NCBI GenBank assembly: GCA_027257055.1
Contig: JAPVLO010000054.1
Span: 2,728,001 to 2,792,000 of the forward strand
Origin: Cephalopachus bancanus
Lineage: Eukaryota > Chordata > Mammalia > Primates > Tarsiidae
Direction of reading: 5' to 3'
DNA: 64,000 nt
In this document: positions 23,395-35,190 of the stretch, one piece after another
How positions within the stretch are numbered: position 1 is the first letter of the stretch
Layout of the letters: each line of letters opens with the position of its first letter
Made by a program: the position numbers and the translations under genes
The notes under the pieces: model-generated
Databases searched by the model: none
Told to the model about the DNA's origin: nothing
The model's input: the letters and a program-made list of their open reading frames with translations, nothing else

Positions 23395-26300
23395 TGTATA
23401 TGTACCACATTTTTTAATCTAGTCTTCTTTTGATGGACAGCGTGGTTGGTTCCAGGTTCTTGCTATTGTGAACAATGCTGCTATAAACATACGTGTGCAG
23501 GTATCTTTTTTATAGAGTGATTTGAGTTCTTCCAGATATATTTTCAGTAGGGGGATTGCAGGGTCATATGGAAGATCAATTTTTAGAGCTTTTAGGAATT
23601 GCAACACTGATTTCCACAGAGGCTGTACTAGTTTACACTCCCACCAACAATGTAGAAGTATTCCCTTTTCACCACACCCTCTCCAGCGTGTTATTTTTTG
23701 AGTTATTGATGATGGCCATTCTGACTGGAGTAAGGTGGTATTTCAGTGTAGTTTTAATCTGCATCCCCTTGATGACTATTGAGGCATTTTTTCATGTTTC
23801 TGTTGGCTGCTTGTATGTCTTCTTTTGAGAAGTGTCTATTCATATCTTTGTCCACTTTGTAATGGGGCTGTTTGTTTTTTTTCTTTTCAGCACATTTGAG
23901 TTCCTTGTAGATCCTTGATGCTAGGTCTTTGTCAGACATGGACTTGACAAATATTTTTTCCCAGTCTGTGGGCTGTCTCCCTGCTCTCTTGATGGTTTCT
24001 TTGGCTTTGCAGAATGTTCTCAGTTTAATGAGGTCCCACTTGTCTATCTTATCTCTTATGGTCTGGGCACTTTGAGTTATGATCAGGAAATGGTTGCCAG
24101 TTCCGACATCCATGAGTGTCTCCTGCATTTTCTAAAGTTCTTACAGATTGAGGTTTTACATTTAGGTCTGTAATCCATTTAGAGTTAATTTTTGTGTATG
24201 GGGATAGGTAGAGGTCCTGTTTCAATCTTCTGCATGTGGTCAGCCAGTTTTCCCAGTACCATTTATTGAATAGGTTCTTCTCTTCCCAGTAGTGGGTGGT
24301 GGAGGTTTTGTTGAAGGTAAGTTGGTTGAGAAATTGAGGTTTGGCTTCTGGAATCTCAATTCTATTCCATTGGTCTATATGCCTGTTCTTGTACCAATAC
24401 CAGGCTGTTTTGATTATTATAGCTTTATAATAAAGTTTAAAGTCGGGGAGTGTGATACCTCCTGCTTTGTTATGTTTTTTTACTGAGGATTGTTTTGGCT
24501 ATTCTTGGTCATTTATGTTTACATATGAACTCCTGTATTGTTTTTTCTAGGTCTGAGAATAATGTTGCTGGTACTTTGATGGGTATTGCATTAAATCTGT
24601 AGATTGCCTTATGTAAAATGGACATCTTAACACTGTTGATTCTTTTAATCCATGAGCATGGAATATTTTTCCATTTGTTTGTGTCATCTTTGATTTTTTT
24701 TGAGCACAGTTTTGTAGTTTTCATTGTAAAGGTCTTTCACATTTCTGGTTAGGAAGATGCCAAGGTATTTCATTTTGGGGGTGGCTATTGTGAATGGAAT
24801 TGGGCTTTTTATTTGGGTTTCTGTTTGTTTATTGTTGGTGAATAAAAATGCGATTGTCTTTTGCACATTTGTTTTAGACCCTGAGACTTTGCCAATGTCC
24901 TTTATCAGTGCAAGGAGGTATTTGGCAGATTCTCTTGGGTCTTCAAGTTATACAATCATGTCATCTGCAAAGAGAGATAACTTGACTTCTTCTTTTCCTG
25001 TTTGGATACCCCTGATCACCTTCTCTTCTCTGATTGCTCTAGCTAGGACTTCCAAAACTATGTTGAACAGGAGGGGTGAGAGTGGGCATCCTTTTCTTGT
25101 TCCAGTTTTCAGGTGAAATGGTTCCAATTTTTGTCTGTTTAGGAGTATGCTGGCTGTGGGTTTCTCATAGATGGCTCTTACTATCTATGCCTAGATATGT
25201 GAGGGTTTTTATCAAGAAGGGGTGCTGGATTTTATCAAAGCTTTTTCTGCATCTAATGATATAATCATGTGGCTTTTGTTTTTATGTCTGCTGATGTATT
25301 TAATCATGAATGTTGAATCAGCCTTGCATCCTGGGAATAAAGCCTACTTGTTTATGATGGATGATTTTTGAGATGTATTGTTGAATTCGGTTTACTAAGA
25401 TCTTGTTGAGAATTTTGGCATCTATGTTAATCAAAGATATTGTTCTGTAGTTCTCTTTCTTTGTTGGGTCTTGGGTATCAACGTGATGTTAGCTTCATAA
25501 AATGATTTGGTGAGAGTTCCATCTTTCTCAATCGCCTGGAATACTTTCAATAGGATTGGTATCAGTTCCTCCTTGTATGTTTTGTAGAATTCTGCTGGAA
25601 AGTCATCTGGTCTAGGGCTTTTTTTTTTTTTTAGGTAGTTTTCTTATGACATAGTCAATGTCTTTGCTTGTTATTGGTCTATTTAGGCTCTCAATTTCTT
25701 CTTGTTTCAACCTAGGAAGGTTGTGTGGTGTCAGAAAGTCCTCCATTTCCTTTTTGTTTTCAAGTTGATTCCCATATAATTATACATAATAGTCTTTGAT
25801 AATCTTTTGTATTTTTTCAGGGTCAGTTGTGACTTCATCTTTTGTGTTACTGATTGAGTTTATCTGGGCTTTTTCTCTCTTTTTCTTGGTCAGTCTGGCT
25901 ATGGGACCATCAATCTTGTTTATCCTTTCAAAGAAACAACTTTTTATTTTGTTGATTTTTTGTATTATCTTTTTGTCTTCTATGTCCTGGATTTGAGTTT
26001 TTATTTTGGTGATCTGGATTCCTCTACAGAAGTTAGAGTCTTGCTTTTCCAGCTTCCTTAGGTGACTTGTTAGGCTGTTAACTTGTGATCTTTCCATTTT
26101 CTTCATGTGTGTTTGCAAAAATATAAATTCCCCTCTTACTACTGTTTTCATGTCATCCCAGAGGTTTTGGTAAGATGTTTCTTCATTTTCATTTATTTCC
26201 AGGTATCTTTTAACCTCTGTTTTGATTTCATTGTTGACCCAGGAGTTGCTTAGCATCATATTGATTATTGTCCATGTCTTTGTGTGTTTTGGGGGAACTT

Positions 26301-27017
26301 TGTTGGTGTTGATATTTATTTTTATTCCACTGTGGTCTGAGAAGGTGCATGGCAAAATTTCAATCTTATGAAATTTGTTTATATTTGACTTATGGCCAGT
26401 GTGGTCGATCTTCGAGTACATTCCATGTGGTGACGAGTAGAATGTATGATCTGTGGTTGTTGGGTGGAGTGTTCTGTAGGTATCAATTAAATCAGTTTGT
26501 TCAAGAGTCTCATTGAGGTTCTGGATCTCCTTGATGATTTTTTGTCTTGATGATCTGTCTAGGGTTGTGAGTGGTGTATTAAAGTCCCAGCTATGATAGT
26601 TCTAGAGTCAATCTCTTTTTTAAGTTTGTCTAGAAGTTGCTTTATGAACGTTGGTGCTCCTATATTAGGAGCATATATGTTTAGGATGGATATTTCTTGT
26701 TGATGGATTGAAACTTTTATCATTATATAGTGACTTTCTTCATCTTTTTAAATTGTTGATAGCTTAAAGGATATTTTGTCTGAGATTAAGATTGCAATCC
26801 CAGCTTTCTTTTGTGTTCCATTTGCCTGAAGTTTTGCTTCCCATCCTCTTACTTTGAGTCTGTGAGTGTCCTTTCTGGTGAGATGAATCTCTTGGAGACA
26901 ATATATTGTTGCCTCATGATATTTTATCCATTTTGCCATTCTATGTCTTTTCAGTGGTGCATTTAGTCCATTCACATTCAGGCTAATTATTGAAATGTGA
27001 GAGTTTATCCCTGTCAT
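23395..27017 (-). pseudogene. LINE-1 ORF2 remnant
   Basis: The endonuclease start is recognisable at 26748-27017 (HISIISLNVNGLNAPLKRHR, CLQEIHL). Loss of the stop upstream makes this frame run further 5' than the true start. The middle region lies at 25780-26421. The RT and thumb regions follow at 24509-25120, with the FADD-type region near 24950-24990. The C-terminal region is at 23419-23607 ([20 protein letters not shown]) and ends early in a stop. Segments lie in different frames. Confidence 0.88.
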
Positions 27018-27089
27018 AAGGTTCTTGTAGAGGTGGTGTTGTTCCTGCTTGTTGTATTTCTTTTGGTTTTTGGGTTGATTCATATCTGT

Positions 27090-28090
27090 TTTCAATCTTT
27101 TTCCTGCACTCTTGTGAAGAATGTTGTTGTTCTTTTTTCCCTTTTTTGTGTGTTTAATACTTTCTTAGGTGTTTCTTGTAGAGCGGGTCTAGAGGCAGCA
27201 TAAGTTCTTAGGAATTGAATGCCTGGGAAAAATTTTAATTCTCTCTCACAGATGAAGCTTAGTTTAGTTGGGTAGTTTATTCTTGGTTGAAATTGATTAT
27301 CTTTGAGAACTTTGAAGATTGGGCTCCAAGCTCTCCTAGCCTGAAGTATTTCTGTAGATAAATCTACTGTTATTCTAGTTGGTCTTCCGTGGTAGGTAGT
27401 CTGACCTTTATCTCTTGCTGCCTTTAGTATTTTTTCTTTTATACCTACTTTGTTTAGGCTAATTATTATGTGTCTAGTAGTTAGTCTTCTGATTTGTTGT
27501 CTTGCAGGGGTTCTCTGAATCTCTTGTGTTTGAATGGTTGCATCACTGATGAGATGAGGTAAGTTTTATTGAATAATTTCATAGAATGTTTGTTCCAGAG
27601 GGATCTTGGTCTCTCTTTCTGCTTCAGAAAGTCCAATTACTCCTAGGTTTGGCCTCTTTATGTAATCGCTCATCTCTTGAAGGTTTTGTTCTGTCTTCTT
27701 AAGGTTCTTTTCTATGTGTTTGAGAGTTTGGGTTAGTTCTATATTTTGGTCCTCAAGCTCTGAGATTCTTTCTTCTGCTTGGCTAATTCTGCTTTCCATG
27801 CTCATCAGTTTGTTATTTATTTCATTCACAGTATTCTTTACTGCTGTCAGCTCAGTTATAAACTCCTTCCTATTTTCCTCTTGTCTCTCCTCAGTTCTTT
27901 TTAATCTCTCTATTAATGTCTTGATATCTGGGTTTGTAGTTTGAGACCAGTCATTCTGGGGTTCTTCATTGTTTGCATTCTGAAATCTCTTTTCTCAGTG
28001 TCTGATCTTCCAGGGGTCTGTGAGAGACCCATATTCTTTTTTTGGTTTTTCTCCATTTGTGTAGCTATTTCTCCCCCCACCACACATTTT
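27090..28090 (-). pseudogene. LINE-1 ORF1 remnant
   Basis: Minus-strand sequence parallels ORF1 of the + strand element, including the segment reading GLSQTPGR (near 28030) and the coiled coil (27566-27829, with SRISQAEERISELEDQNIEL). The start codon context is altered. The RNA-binding half, about 27100-27560, is out of frame with the coiled coil and carries stops. Boundaries are approximate because they come from comparison with the other L1 copy. Confidence 0.8.
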
Positions 28091-28853
28091 TTTTTCCTCC
28101 TCCCTTCTTTAATTCTGTTTTTCAGGGATGGTGGAGTTGCTTTTACTTATTTTTGCTCAGTCTCCTATTCTTCCTTATGTGAATCCTCTGGCTTTGTTCA
28201 CTTCTGAAGTTGGACTGTGGGTTGGGGGCTGTACTTTTTGCAGTTTTGAAATTTAGTTGAGAGGGGAGCTGTGATTCAGAATCTATCTGCAGATCCCAGT
28301 ATCCACCAACAGGTATATGGGCATCCTGGAACCCACTTCCCACTGCATTACAATCTGTTCATGCAGTGGGGGTTTAGGTTTGCTCCCTGAGGCAACAAGC
28401 TGGAGGTTGTGCAGAGGTGCGCAGGGCAATGCAAATCTCTGCCTGGTCCTGGGTCAAAGAAAATGGCTGAGGTGGGCGGCTCCTTACCGGGCATGGACTC
28501 CTCTCTGGCTTTCCTGATCCTCTCTCTCCACTGATCAGATCCAGAGCTTCAGCTGATTTGTTATGGTAGGTGATGGTGTGGACCAGGTGCTAGGTGATGA
28601 AAATCAGGTGGATTCATCAGGCTTTTCTCAGGCGTGTTTCTGCTAGCAGCAGATGATCCTGCATGTGATCTTGCTGGCTGCACTCCAATCTCAGGGTGGT
28701 GGGGGTTTGCAGTCACCCTCAGAGGGGGACCCAGGTGCATGCATCTGAGTATCCCCTCAGACAGATCATGCTCCCACCAGCGCCCGCCCACTCACTCAGA
28801 GAGTCTTTATGAACACTTGCCTCCATGGAGACTTTTACCATCTGACCTGTCGT

Positions 28854-28862
28854 CGCCATCTT
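28854..28862 (-). promoter_or_regulatory. YY1-like site at the 5' end of the minus-strand L1
   Basis: CGCCATCTT on the + strand is AAGATGGCG on the element strand, 13 bp inside the TSD-defined 5' end. It is the same placement as in the other full-length L1 and in human L1. Function is inferred. Confidence 0.5.
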
Positions 28863-29373
28863 AAGCTCCACTTCTGATACAATTTCAGTGAGAACAAAAA
28901 GTTCATTGATTTAATTGTGAAGAATCCTAGAGTATTAGAAGCATCCAGAATAATGAACTTTTCCCCTGATATTGCAATATTCTGCATTGTTGTCTCACAT
29001 TTAAGTTGTCTGGATGAAAATTTCACCTCTTGCATTTAAGTTGGATGTTTTACAAACATTGAAGCATAACCACTACTTGACTTGTGAAAAAAGAGATAAG
29101 CAGAATACCAAGGAACAGGGACTTTTGTTGTTTTATAGGTTTCAAAATTCAGTCATGTGTCACTTAATGATGGGGATATATTCTGAGAAACTTGTCATTA
29201 GGTGATTTCATCAATGTGTGAACATATCATAGAGTGTACTCACACAAACCTAGATGGTATAGCCTACTATATACCTACTATATGATATTGCCCATTGCTT
29301 TTAAGCTTCAAACCTGTACAGCATGTTACTATACTAAATACTGTAAGCAACTGTAATACAATATAATCATTTG

Positions 29374-29391
29374 TGTATATATATATATGTA
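29374..29391. repeat. short (TA)n
   Basis: TGTATATATATATATGTA lies at the insertion point of the Alu at 29392. Confidence 0.8.
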
Positions 29392-29669
29392 TTTTTGAGT
29401 TGGAGTCTCACTCAGTCGCCCAGACTGGAGTGCAGTGGCCGCTCCCAGCCACCGCAGCCTCGCCTGCTGGACTCCGGCAATCCTTCCGCCTCAGTCTTCC
29501 GTGTAGCCGGAATTACAGGCATGCGCTACCATGCCTGGCTGATTTTTTGATTTATTGTAGAGATGAGGTCTCGCTGCCCAGGCGGGTCTCGAACCCACGG
29601 GCTCAGGCAATCCACTCACCTCAGCCTCCCAAAGGCGCAGGATTACAGGCTGAACCACCGAGCCCGGCT
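29392..29669 (-). mobile_element. young-type Alu in the left arm of the DNA transposon
   Basis: A reverse-orientation dimeric Alu with intact CpGs at many consensus sites, of the GGCAGCGAGACC type. Flanks CATTTGTGTATAT (29368) and CATTTGTATATG (29670) are its imperfect target-site duplication. It lies beside a short (TA)n. Confidence 0.9.
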
Positions 29670-31112
29670 CATTTGTATATGTTAACAGAAAATGTATAAC
29701 TAAAATATCATACATAAGGGATTTCAAGATGCCTGACTAGAGGCATTTTATACTTGCCTTTGCCACTAAGAACCAAAATAGTGAGTAGATAATCACACTT
29801 AAAGTAGATTATCCAAAAGAGAATATTGGAATTCAACAAAAAGGTGAAAAGAAAAATCTAAAGCAAGGAAAGAGAGGGAAGCAAGGCAGCTTGCTAGGAT
29901 GGTACCATCTGGAAGCTGGGAGAGACACCCCAGTGTAAAGAAAGGGTAAAAGAAACCCCCAGCAGGTTACATTCCCACTGTGGACTTCTGCAATCCTAGC
30001 TACAGGAGAGCACCTCAAGCCTCACAGACCCTGAAACTAACATAGAGAGCTGCTGAGAGACTGCATTGGCACCGATCCAGAAAGAAAGCTCACGCTGTGT
30101 CCCACAGACTCCCTGAGACCTAAGTAGCTACAGCAAGGAACCATTTTAGTCTCCTGTCCCCAGTAGCATGCACACTGTCCTGGGACCCAATAGTGCCATA
30201 GCTGAGGCATAAGCAAAGCATGGGCTGTTGCTGTCAGGTTTGACATGCAAGCAAATCACAGGTCACCTCATTGGTGCTGAGGCACAAGCATCACTGGTGC
30301 TAAGGGGTGAGCAGTGCACATGCTCCCCACCCACTGACCTGCAATGATGACAATGAACACAGCCCTGCCCTCTCCAGTAGTAGGGATATAGCATGGTCAC
30401 TACCACCCCCTAACCTGAGGATTATGCCGGAGGCCTGGTGATTGCTCCACCTCTGTCTGCCACTTCTGGTGCCTACATGTACCTTTACGGGGGCCTGAGG
30501 ATAAGTCTGACCAGTCTGACTTCACAACCCCTACCATGCCAGGGGATACAGTCCAAGAGCCAGGTGAATGCCCAGCCCAGTCCAATCTTGTTTCCTGAGC
30601 ACTCCTTCTGTGAGTATGAGATTGGGCCTACTCATTCCGGTACTACCACCACAGCTGGCACCTACCTGCATGCACTATTTGTGGGTCTGGAGACTGGCTT
30701 GCGTAGTCTATCACAACCACTACTAACACTAGTGCACACCACTCATTCCTGCCACAGAGCATCATCTCACCACTAATATTGCTGTTATATGCGTATTGTA
30801 TCTATGGCATATTATAATCAGACTGCCTAAAGCCAAAGGCAAAGAGAAAATTTCAAAAACAGCAAAAGAAAAACATCTAGTCACCTTAACAAGAATACCT
30901 AACGGTTGATTTCTTAGCGAAACCTTGTAGGACAGGAGAGAAAGGGATGATGTATTCAAAGTGCTAACAAATAAAAAACAACTGTCAGCCAATAATACTA
31001 TAACCATCAAAATTATCTTTCATAAATAGAGAAGAAATAAAGTCCTTCCTAGACAAGCAATAGCTGAGGGAATTCATGACCACTACACTGGCCCTATAAG
31101 AAATGCTCAACA

Positions 31113-31413
31113 GGCCGGGTTTGGTGGTTCAGCCTGTAATTCCAGCACTTTGGGAGGCCAAGGCAAGTGGATTCCCTGAGCCTGCAGTGTTTGAGACCAG
31201 CCTAGGCACCTTGGTGAGACCTCATCTCCAGAATAAAATTTAAAAAAATAGCCAGGCAGGGTAGCAGGCACCTGTAGTTCTGGCTACTTGGAAGACTGAG
31301 GTGGAAGGATCGCTGGAGCCCAGCAGGTCAATGCTGGGGTGGCTGTGAGTGTGCCACTGCACTCCAGCCTAGGCGACAGAATTAGACTCCAACCCCACCC
31401 CCCAAAATAGAAA
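31113..31413 (+). mobile_element. Alu inserted in the old L1M
   Basis: A forward dimeric Alu of the intermediate type. The target-site duplication AAGAAATGCTCARCA is found at 31098-31112 and 31414-31428 with one mismatch. L1M sequence continues on both sides. The A tail is short and C-interrupted (CCCCACCCCCCAAAATAG). Confidence 0.92.
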
Positions 31414-34193
31414 AAGAAATGCTCAGCAGAGTCCTAAACCTGAAAGTAAAAGAATGACATTTACTATCATGAAAAGACATAAAAGTATAAATCTCACTGG
31501 TAAAGCAAACACACAAATGAGGAAGATAAAAGACTCAAATGTTACCACTACAGATAACCAAGAAACTACAATGACATATAATAAGATTAAAAAAGAATAC
31601 AAAACAACCAAAAAACAATTAACAATATGACAGGAACAAAAACTAACACATAAATGACCTTGAATATAAGTAGATTAAATTTCCTACTTAAAAGATATAG
31701 ATGGGATGGTTGCATTAGTGAATGATCCAATTATATGCTGCTTACAAGAAATGCACTTGACCTGTAAAGACACATATAGACTGAAAATAAAGAAATGGGA
31801 AAAGATATTCCATGCAAATGGAATTAAAAAGTGGGCAGGAATAGCTATACTTATATAAGATAAAATAGACTTTAAAGCAAAATAGCTATAAAAAAGACAA
31901 AGAATATCATTATATAATAGTAAAGGGATCAATTCAGCAAGAGGAAATAACAATTCAAAAAATATATGCACCCAACACAGGGGTACCCAGATATATAAAG
32001 CAAATATTACTAAATTTAAAGAAAGACTCCAATACAATAAAAATGGGGGATTTCAACACCCCACATTCTGCATTAGATGAATCTAGACAGAAAATCAAAA
32101 AAGAAACACTGGATTTAAACTGACTTCAGACCAAATGGACCTAACAGATATTATATAACATTTTATCCAACAACTGCAGAATAAACATTTTTCTCATAAG
32201 CACATGGAAAATTCTCCAGAAAGGACTATATGTTAGGTCACAAAACAAGTCTCAACAGATTTTAAAAATTGGAAGATATCAAGTGTCTTCCCAGAACACA
32301 ATGGAATAAAACTGGAAATCAACACTAAAAGACAATTTGGAAATGACACAAATGCATGGAAACTAAACAGCATGCTCCTAGATTACCATTGGACCAATGA
32401 AGAAATTAAGATGAAAATCATGAAAATTCTTAAAATGAATGAAAATGGAACAACAACATACCAAAACCTGTGGGATACAACAAAAGCCGTGCTGACAAAA
32501 ACGTTTATGACAATAAATGATTACATTAAAAAGTAGATAGATCTCAAATAAAGAACTTAAGGATGCATCTCAAGGAACTAGATAAGCAAGAACAAACCAT
32601 CCCAGAATTAGCAGAAGGAAAGAAATATAAAAATCATAATGGGATTAAATGAAATAGAGACTTAAAAATACAAAGAATCAGGAAAAAAGTTGGTTATTTG
32701 AAAAGATAAACAAAATTGATAAACCACTAAAAAAAGAATTAAAAAGAGAGAAATCTCAAATAAATAAAATCAAAAAAGAAAAAGTAGACATTAAATACCA
32801 TAAAAATATAAATGATCATCATAGACTATCATAAAAAACTATAGGATAAAAAACTGGAAAATCTGGAGTAAATAGATAAATTCCTAAACACATACAACCG
32901 ATTAAGATTGAATTAAAAAGAAAGAGAAAACCTGATCAGATGAATAACCAGTAGCAAAACTGAATCAATAGTAAGAAGTCTTTCAACTAAGACAAACCCA
33001 GGATTCACAGCCAAATTTTATCAAATATACAAAAAAGAACAATTTCCAATTCTCCTGAAACTATTCCAAAATATTTAGCTCATTCTACAAAGCCAATATT
33101 AAAGTGATAACAAAACTAGACAAAGATACAACAAAAACTGAACTATAGGCCAATATTCCTGATGAACATAGACATAAAATTCCTCAACAAAATCCTAGCA
33201 AACCAAATCCAACAGCACATCATAAAGATAATGCACCATGATCAAGTGAGATTTATACTGGAGATGCAAAGATGGTTCAATATATGCAAATCAATAAACA
33301 CGATACATCATATCAGCAGAATGGAGGGAAAAAAACATATTGTTATCCCAATAGATACAGAAAAAGCATTTGATTAAATTTAACATCCCTTCATGATAAA
33401 AATTCTCAAAAAACGAGGCATAGAAGCAACATATCACAAGACAATAAAGACCATATATGATGAACCCTCAGCTAAAATCATTCTATATGGGGAAATTTTG
33501 AAAGCCTTCCTGTAAAACTGGAGCATGACAAGGATTCCCACTTTTACCACTATCATTCAACAAAGTTCTGGAATCCCCAGCCACAGTAGTCAGGAAAGAA
33601 AGAAATAAAAGTCATCCAAATTGGAAAGGAGGAAATCAAACTGCTCCTGTTTACAGATGCCATAATTTTATATATAGTAAAACCAAAGATTCTACCAAAA
33701 ATCTCTTAGAACAGATAAACAGATTTATTAAAGTTGCTGGATGCACATTCAACATACAATAATCAGTAGCATTTCTATATGCCAATAATGAAATAGCCAA
33801 AAAAGAAATCAAGAAGGTAATCCCATTTATAATTGCTATGAAAATCAATAAATAGAATACCTAGAAATAAATTTAACCAAGTAGGTAAAAGATCTCTATG
33901 AGAAAAACTGCAAAACACTTAAAAACAAAACAAAACAAAACAAAACTGAAGTTGACATCAGAAATGGAAAGCATTCCATGCTAATGGGTTAGAAGAATTA
34001 ATATTGTTAAAAAGACCATACTACTCAAAGCAATCTATGGATTCAGTGCAATCCCTATCAAAATACTAATGTCATTTTTCACAGAAAGAGATAAGAATAA
34101 TCCTGAAATTTTTATAGAACCAAGAAAGAACCAGAATAGCTAAGGCAATCCTGAGCAAAAAAGAACAATGCTAGAGGAATCCCACTAGCTGAC

Positions 34194-34452
34194 TATTGGG
34201 TGTGGTGATTCATGTCTGTAATCCTATCACTTTGGGGGGCTGAGGTGGGAGGATTGCTTGAGGTCGAGAGTCTGAGACCAGCCTGGGCTACATAGCAAGA
34301 CTCCATCTCTACAAAATAATAATAATAATAACAATAAAAAAACTAGCTGGGTATGGTGGTACATGCCTGTAGTCCCAGCTACTTGGGAGGCTATGGTTAA
34401 GCCATGATCATGACATTGCATTCCAGTCTAGGTGACAGAGTGAGACTCTGAC
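34194..34452 (+). mobile_element. Alu inserted in the old L1M
   Basis: A forward, older-type Alu starting TTGGGTGTGGTGATTCATG and ending GACAGAGTGAGACTCTGAC. The right arm is shortened. It is followed directly by a TC/TA microsatellite, which probably grew at its 3' end. Confidence 0.82.
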
Positions 34453-34456
34453 ACAT

Positions 34457-34478
34457 ACTCTCCTCTCACTCTCTCTCT

Positions 34479-34518
<40 letters not shown>

Positions 34519-34563
34519 GATATATAATATATATATACATATATATTTATATATATATATAAA
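34457..34563. repeat. (TC)n(TA)n compound microsatellite
   Basis: About 45 bp of CT/TC dinucleotides pass directly into about 60 bp of TA dinucleotides. The L1M ORF2 sequence resumes right after it. It is likely to be length-variable. Confidence 0.95.
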
Positions 34564-35012
34564 ATAACCAAAACATCATAGTACTTGTAGAAAAATAGAC
34601 ACAATGGAACAGAATAAAGGGAACCCAGAAATAAATCCACATATTTACAGCCAACTGACCTTCAACAAAACCATCAAGAACGTACAGTGGGGAAGGGGCA
34701 TTCTCTTTAATAAATGGTTCAGGGAAAATGTAATAATTATATGCAGAAGAATGAAACTGCATCCCTATCCTCACCCTGCACAAAAATCCAGTCAAGGTGA
34801 ATTGAAGCCGTAAATGTAACACCTGAAATTATGAAAGTACTAGAAGAAAATATATGTAAACTGCTCATCTGACTGAAGACTAATATCCAGAATACACGAG
34901 GAACTCAAACAACTACAGAGATAGACATTTATCAAAAGAAGACGTACAAAGGCCAACAGGCATATGAAAAGATGCTCAACATCACTAATCACCAGGGAAA
35001 TGCATAATATTA

Positions 35013-35190
35013 TAAGAAAAATATTGGCAGTAGTGGTATACTGCCGGGTTGGAGGCAGAGGACACAACATCAATAAGGTTACCTGGTCTCAAACCAGGCA
35101 AAGCGGGGACCAAAGGGAGGCCCAAACTTTACCTGTACAATGGCCCTTTGTATACCTAAACGTGAATTGTACCCTACATCTTTGAAATAA
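35013..35190 (+). mobile_element. 3' end of a young-lineage L1 nested in the L1M
   Basis: A 5'-truncated 3' UTR piece matches the other recent L1 tails in the window (ACCTGGTCTCAAACCAGGCA, then a TTGTACCCTACATCTTTG-type end and AAATAAA). AATATTA occurs on both sides (35006-35012 and 35191-35197). It interrupts an otherwise continuous L1M ORF2 segment. Confidence 0.75.

Larger units (their letters stand above)
23018..28886 (-). mobile_element. full-length LINE-1 on the minus strand, broken, with 11-bp target-site duplication
   Basis: The element occupies about 23029-28875 (5.85 kb), bounded by GATACAATTTC at 23018-23028 and 28876-28886. Read on the minus strand, the 5' UTR begins next to an AAGATGGCG motif. 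It is followed by ORF1, ORF2, a 3' UTR and a pure A run lying against the left TSD. The 3' UTR resembles that of the + strand L1 at 12211-18153, but the first several hundred bases of the 5' UTR differ strongly, so the two belong to different subfamilies. ORFs are interrupted by stops and shifts. Confidence 0.94.

Noticed and set aside
31684..32037. 117-codon hydrophobic minus frame
   Set aside because: Antisense of old L1M ORF2, not a membrane protein gene.
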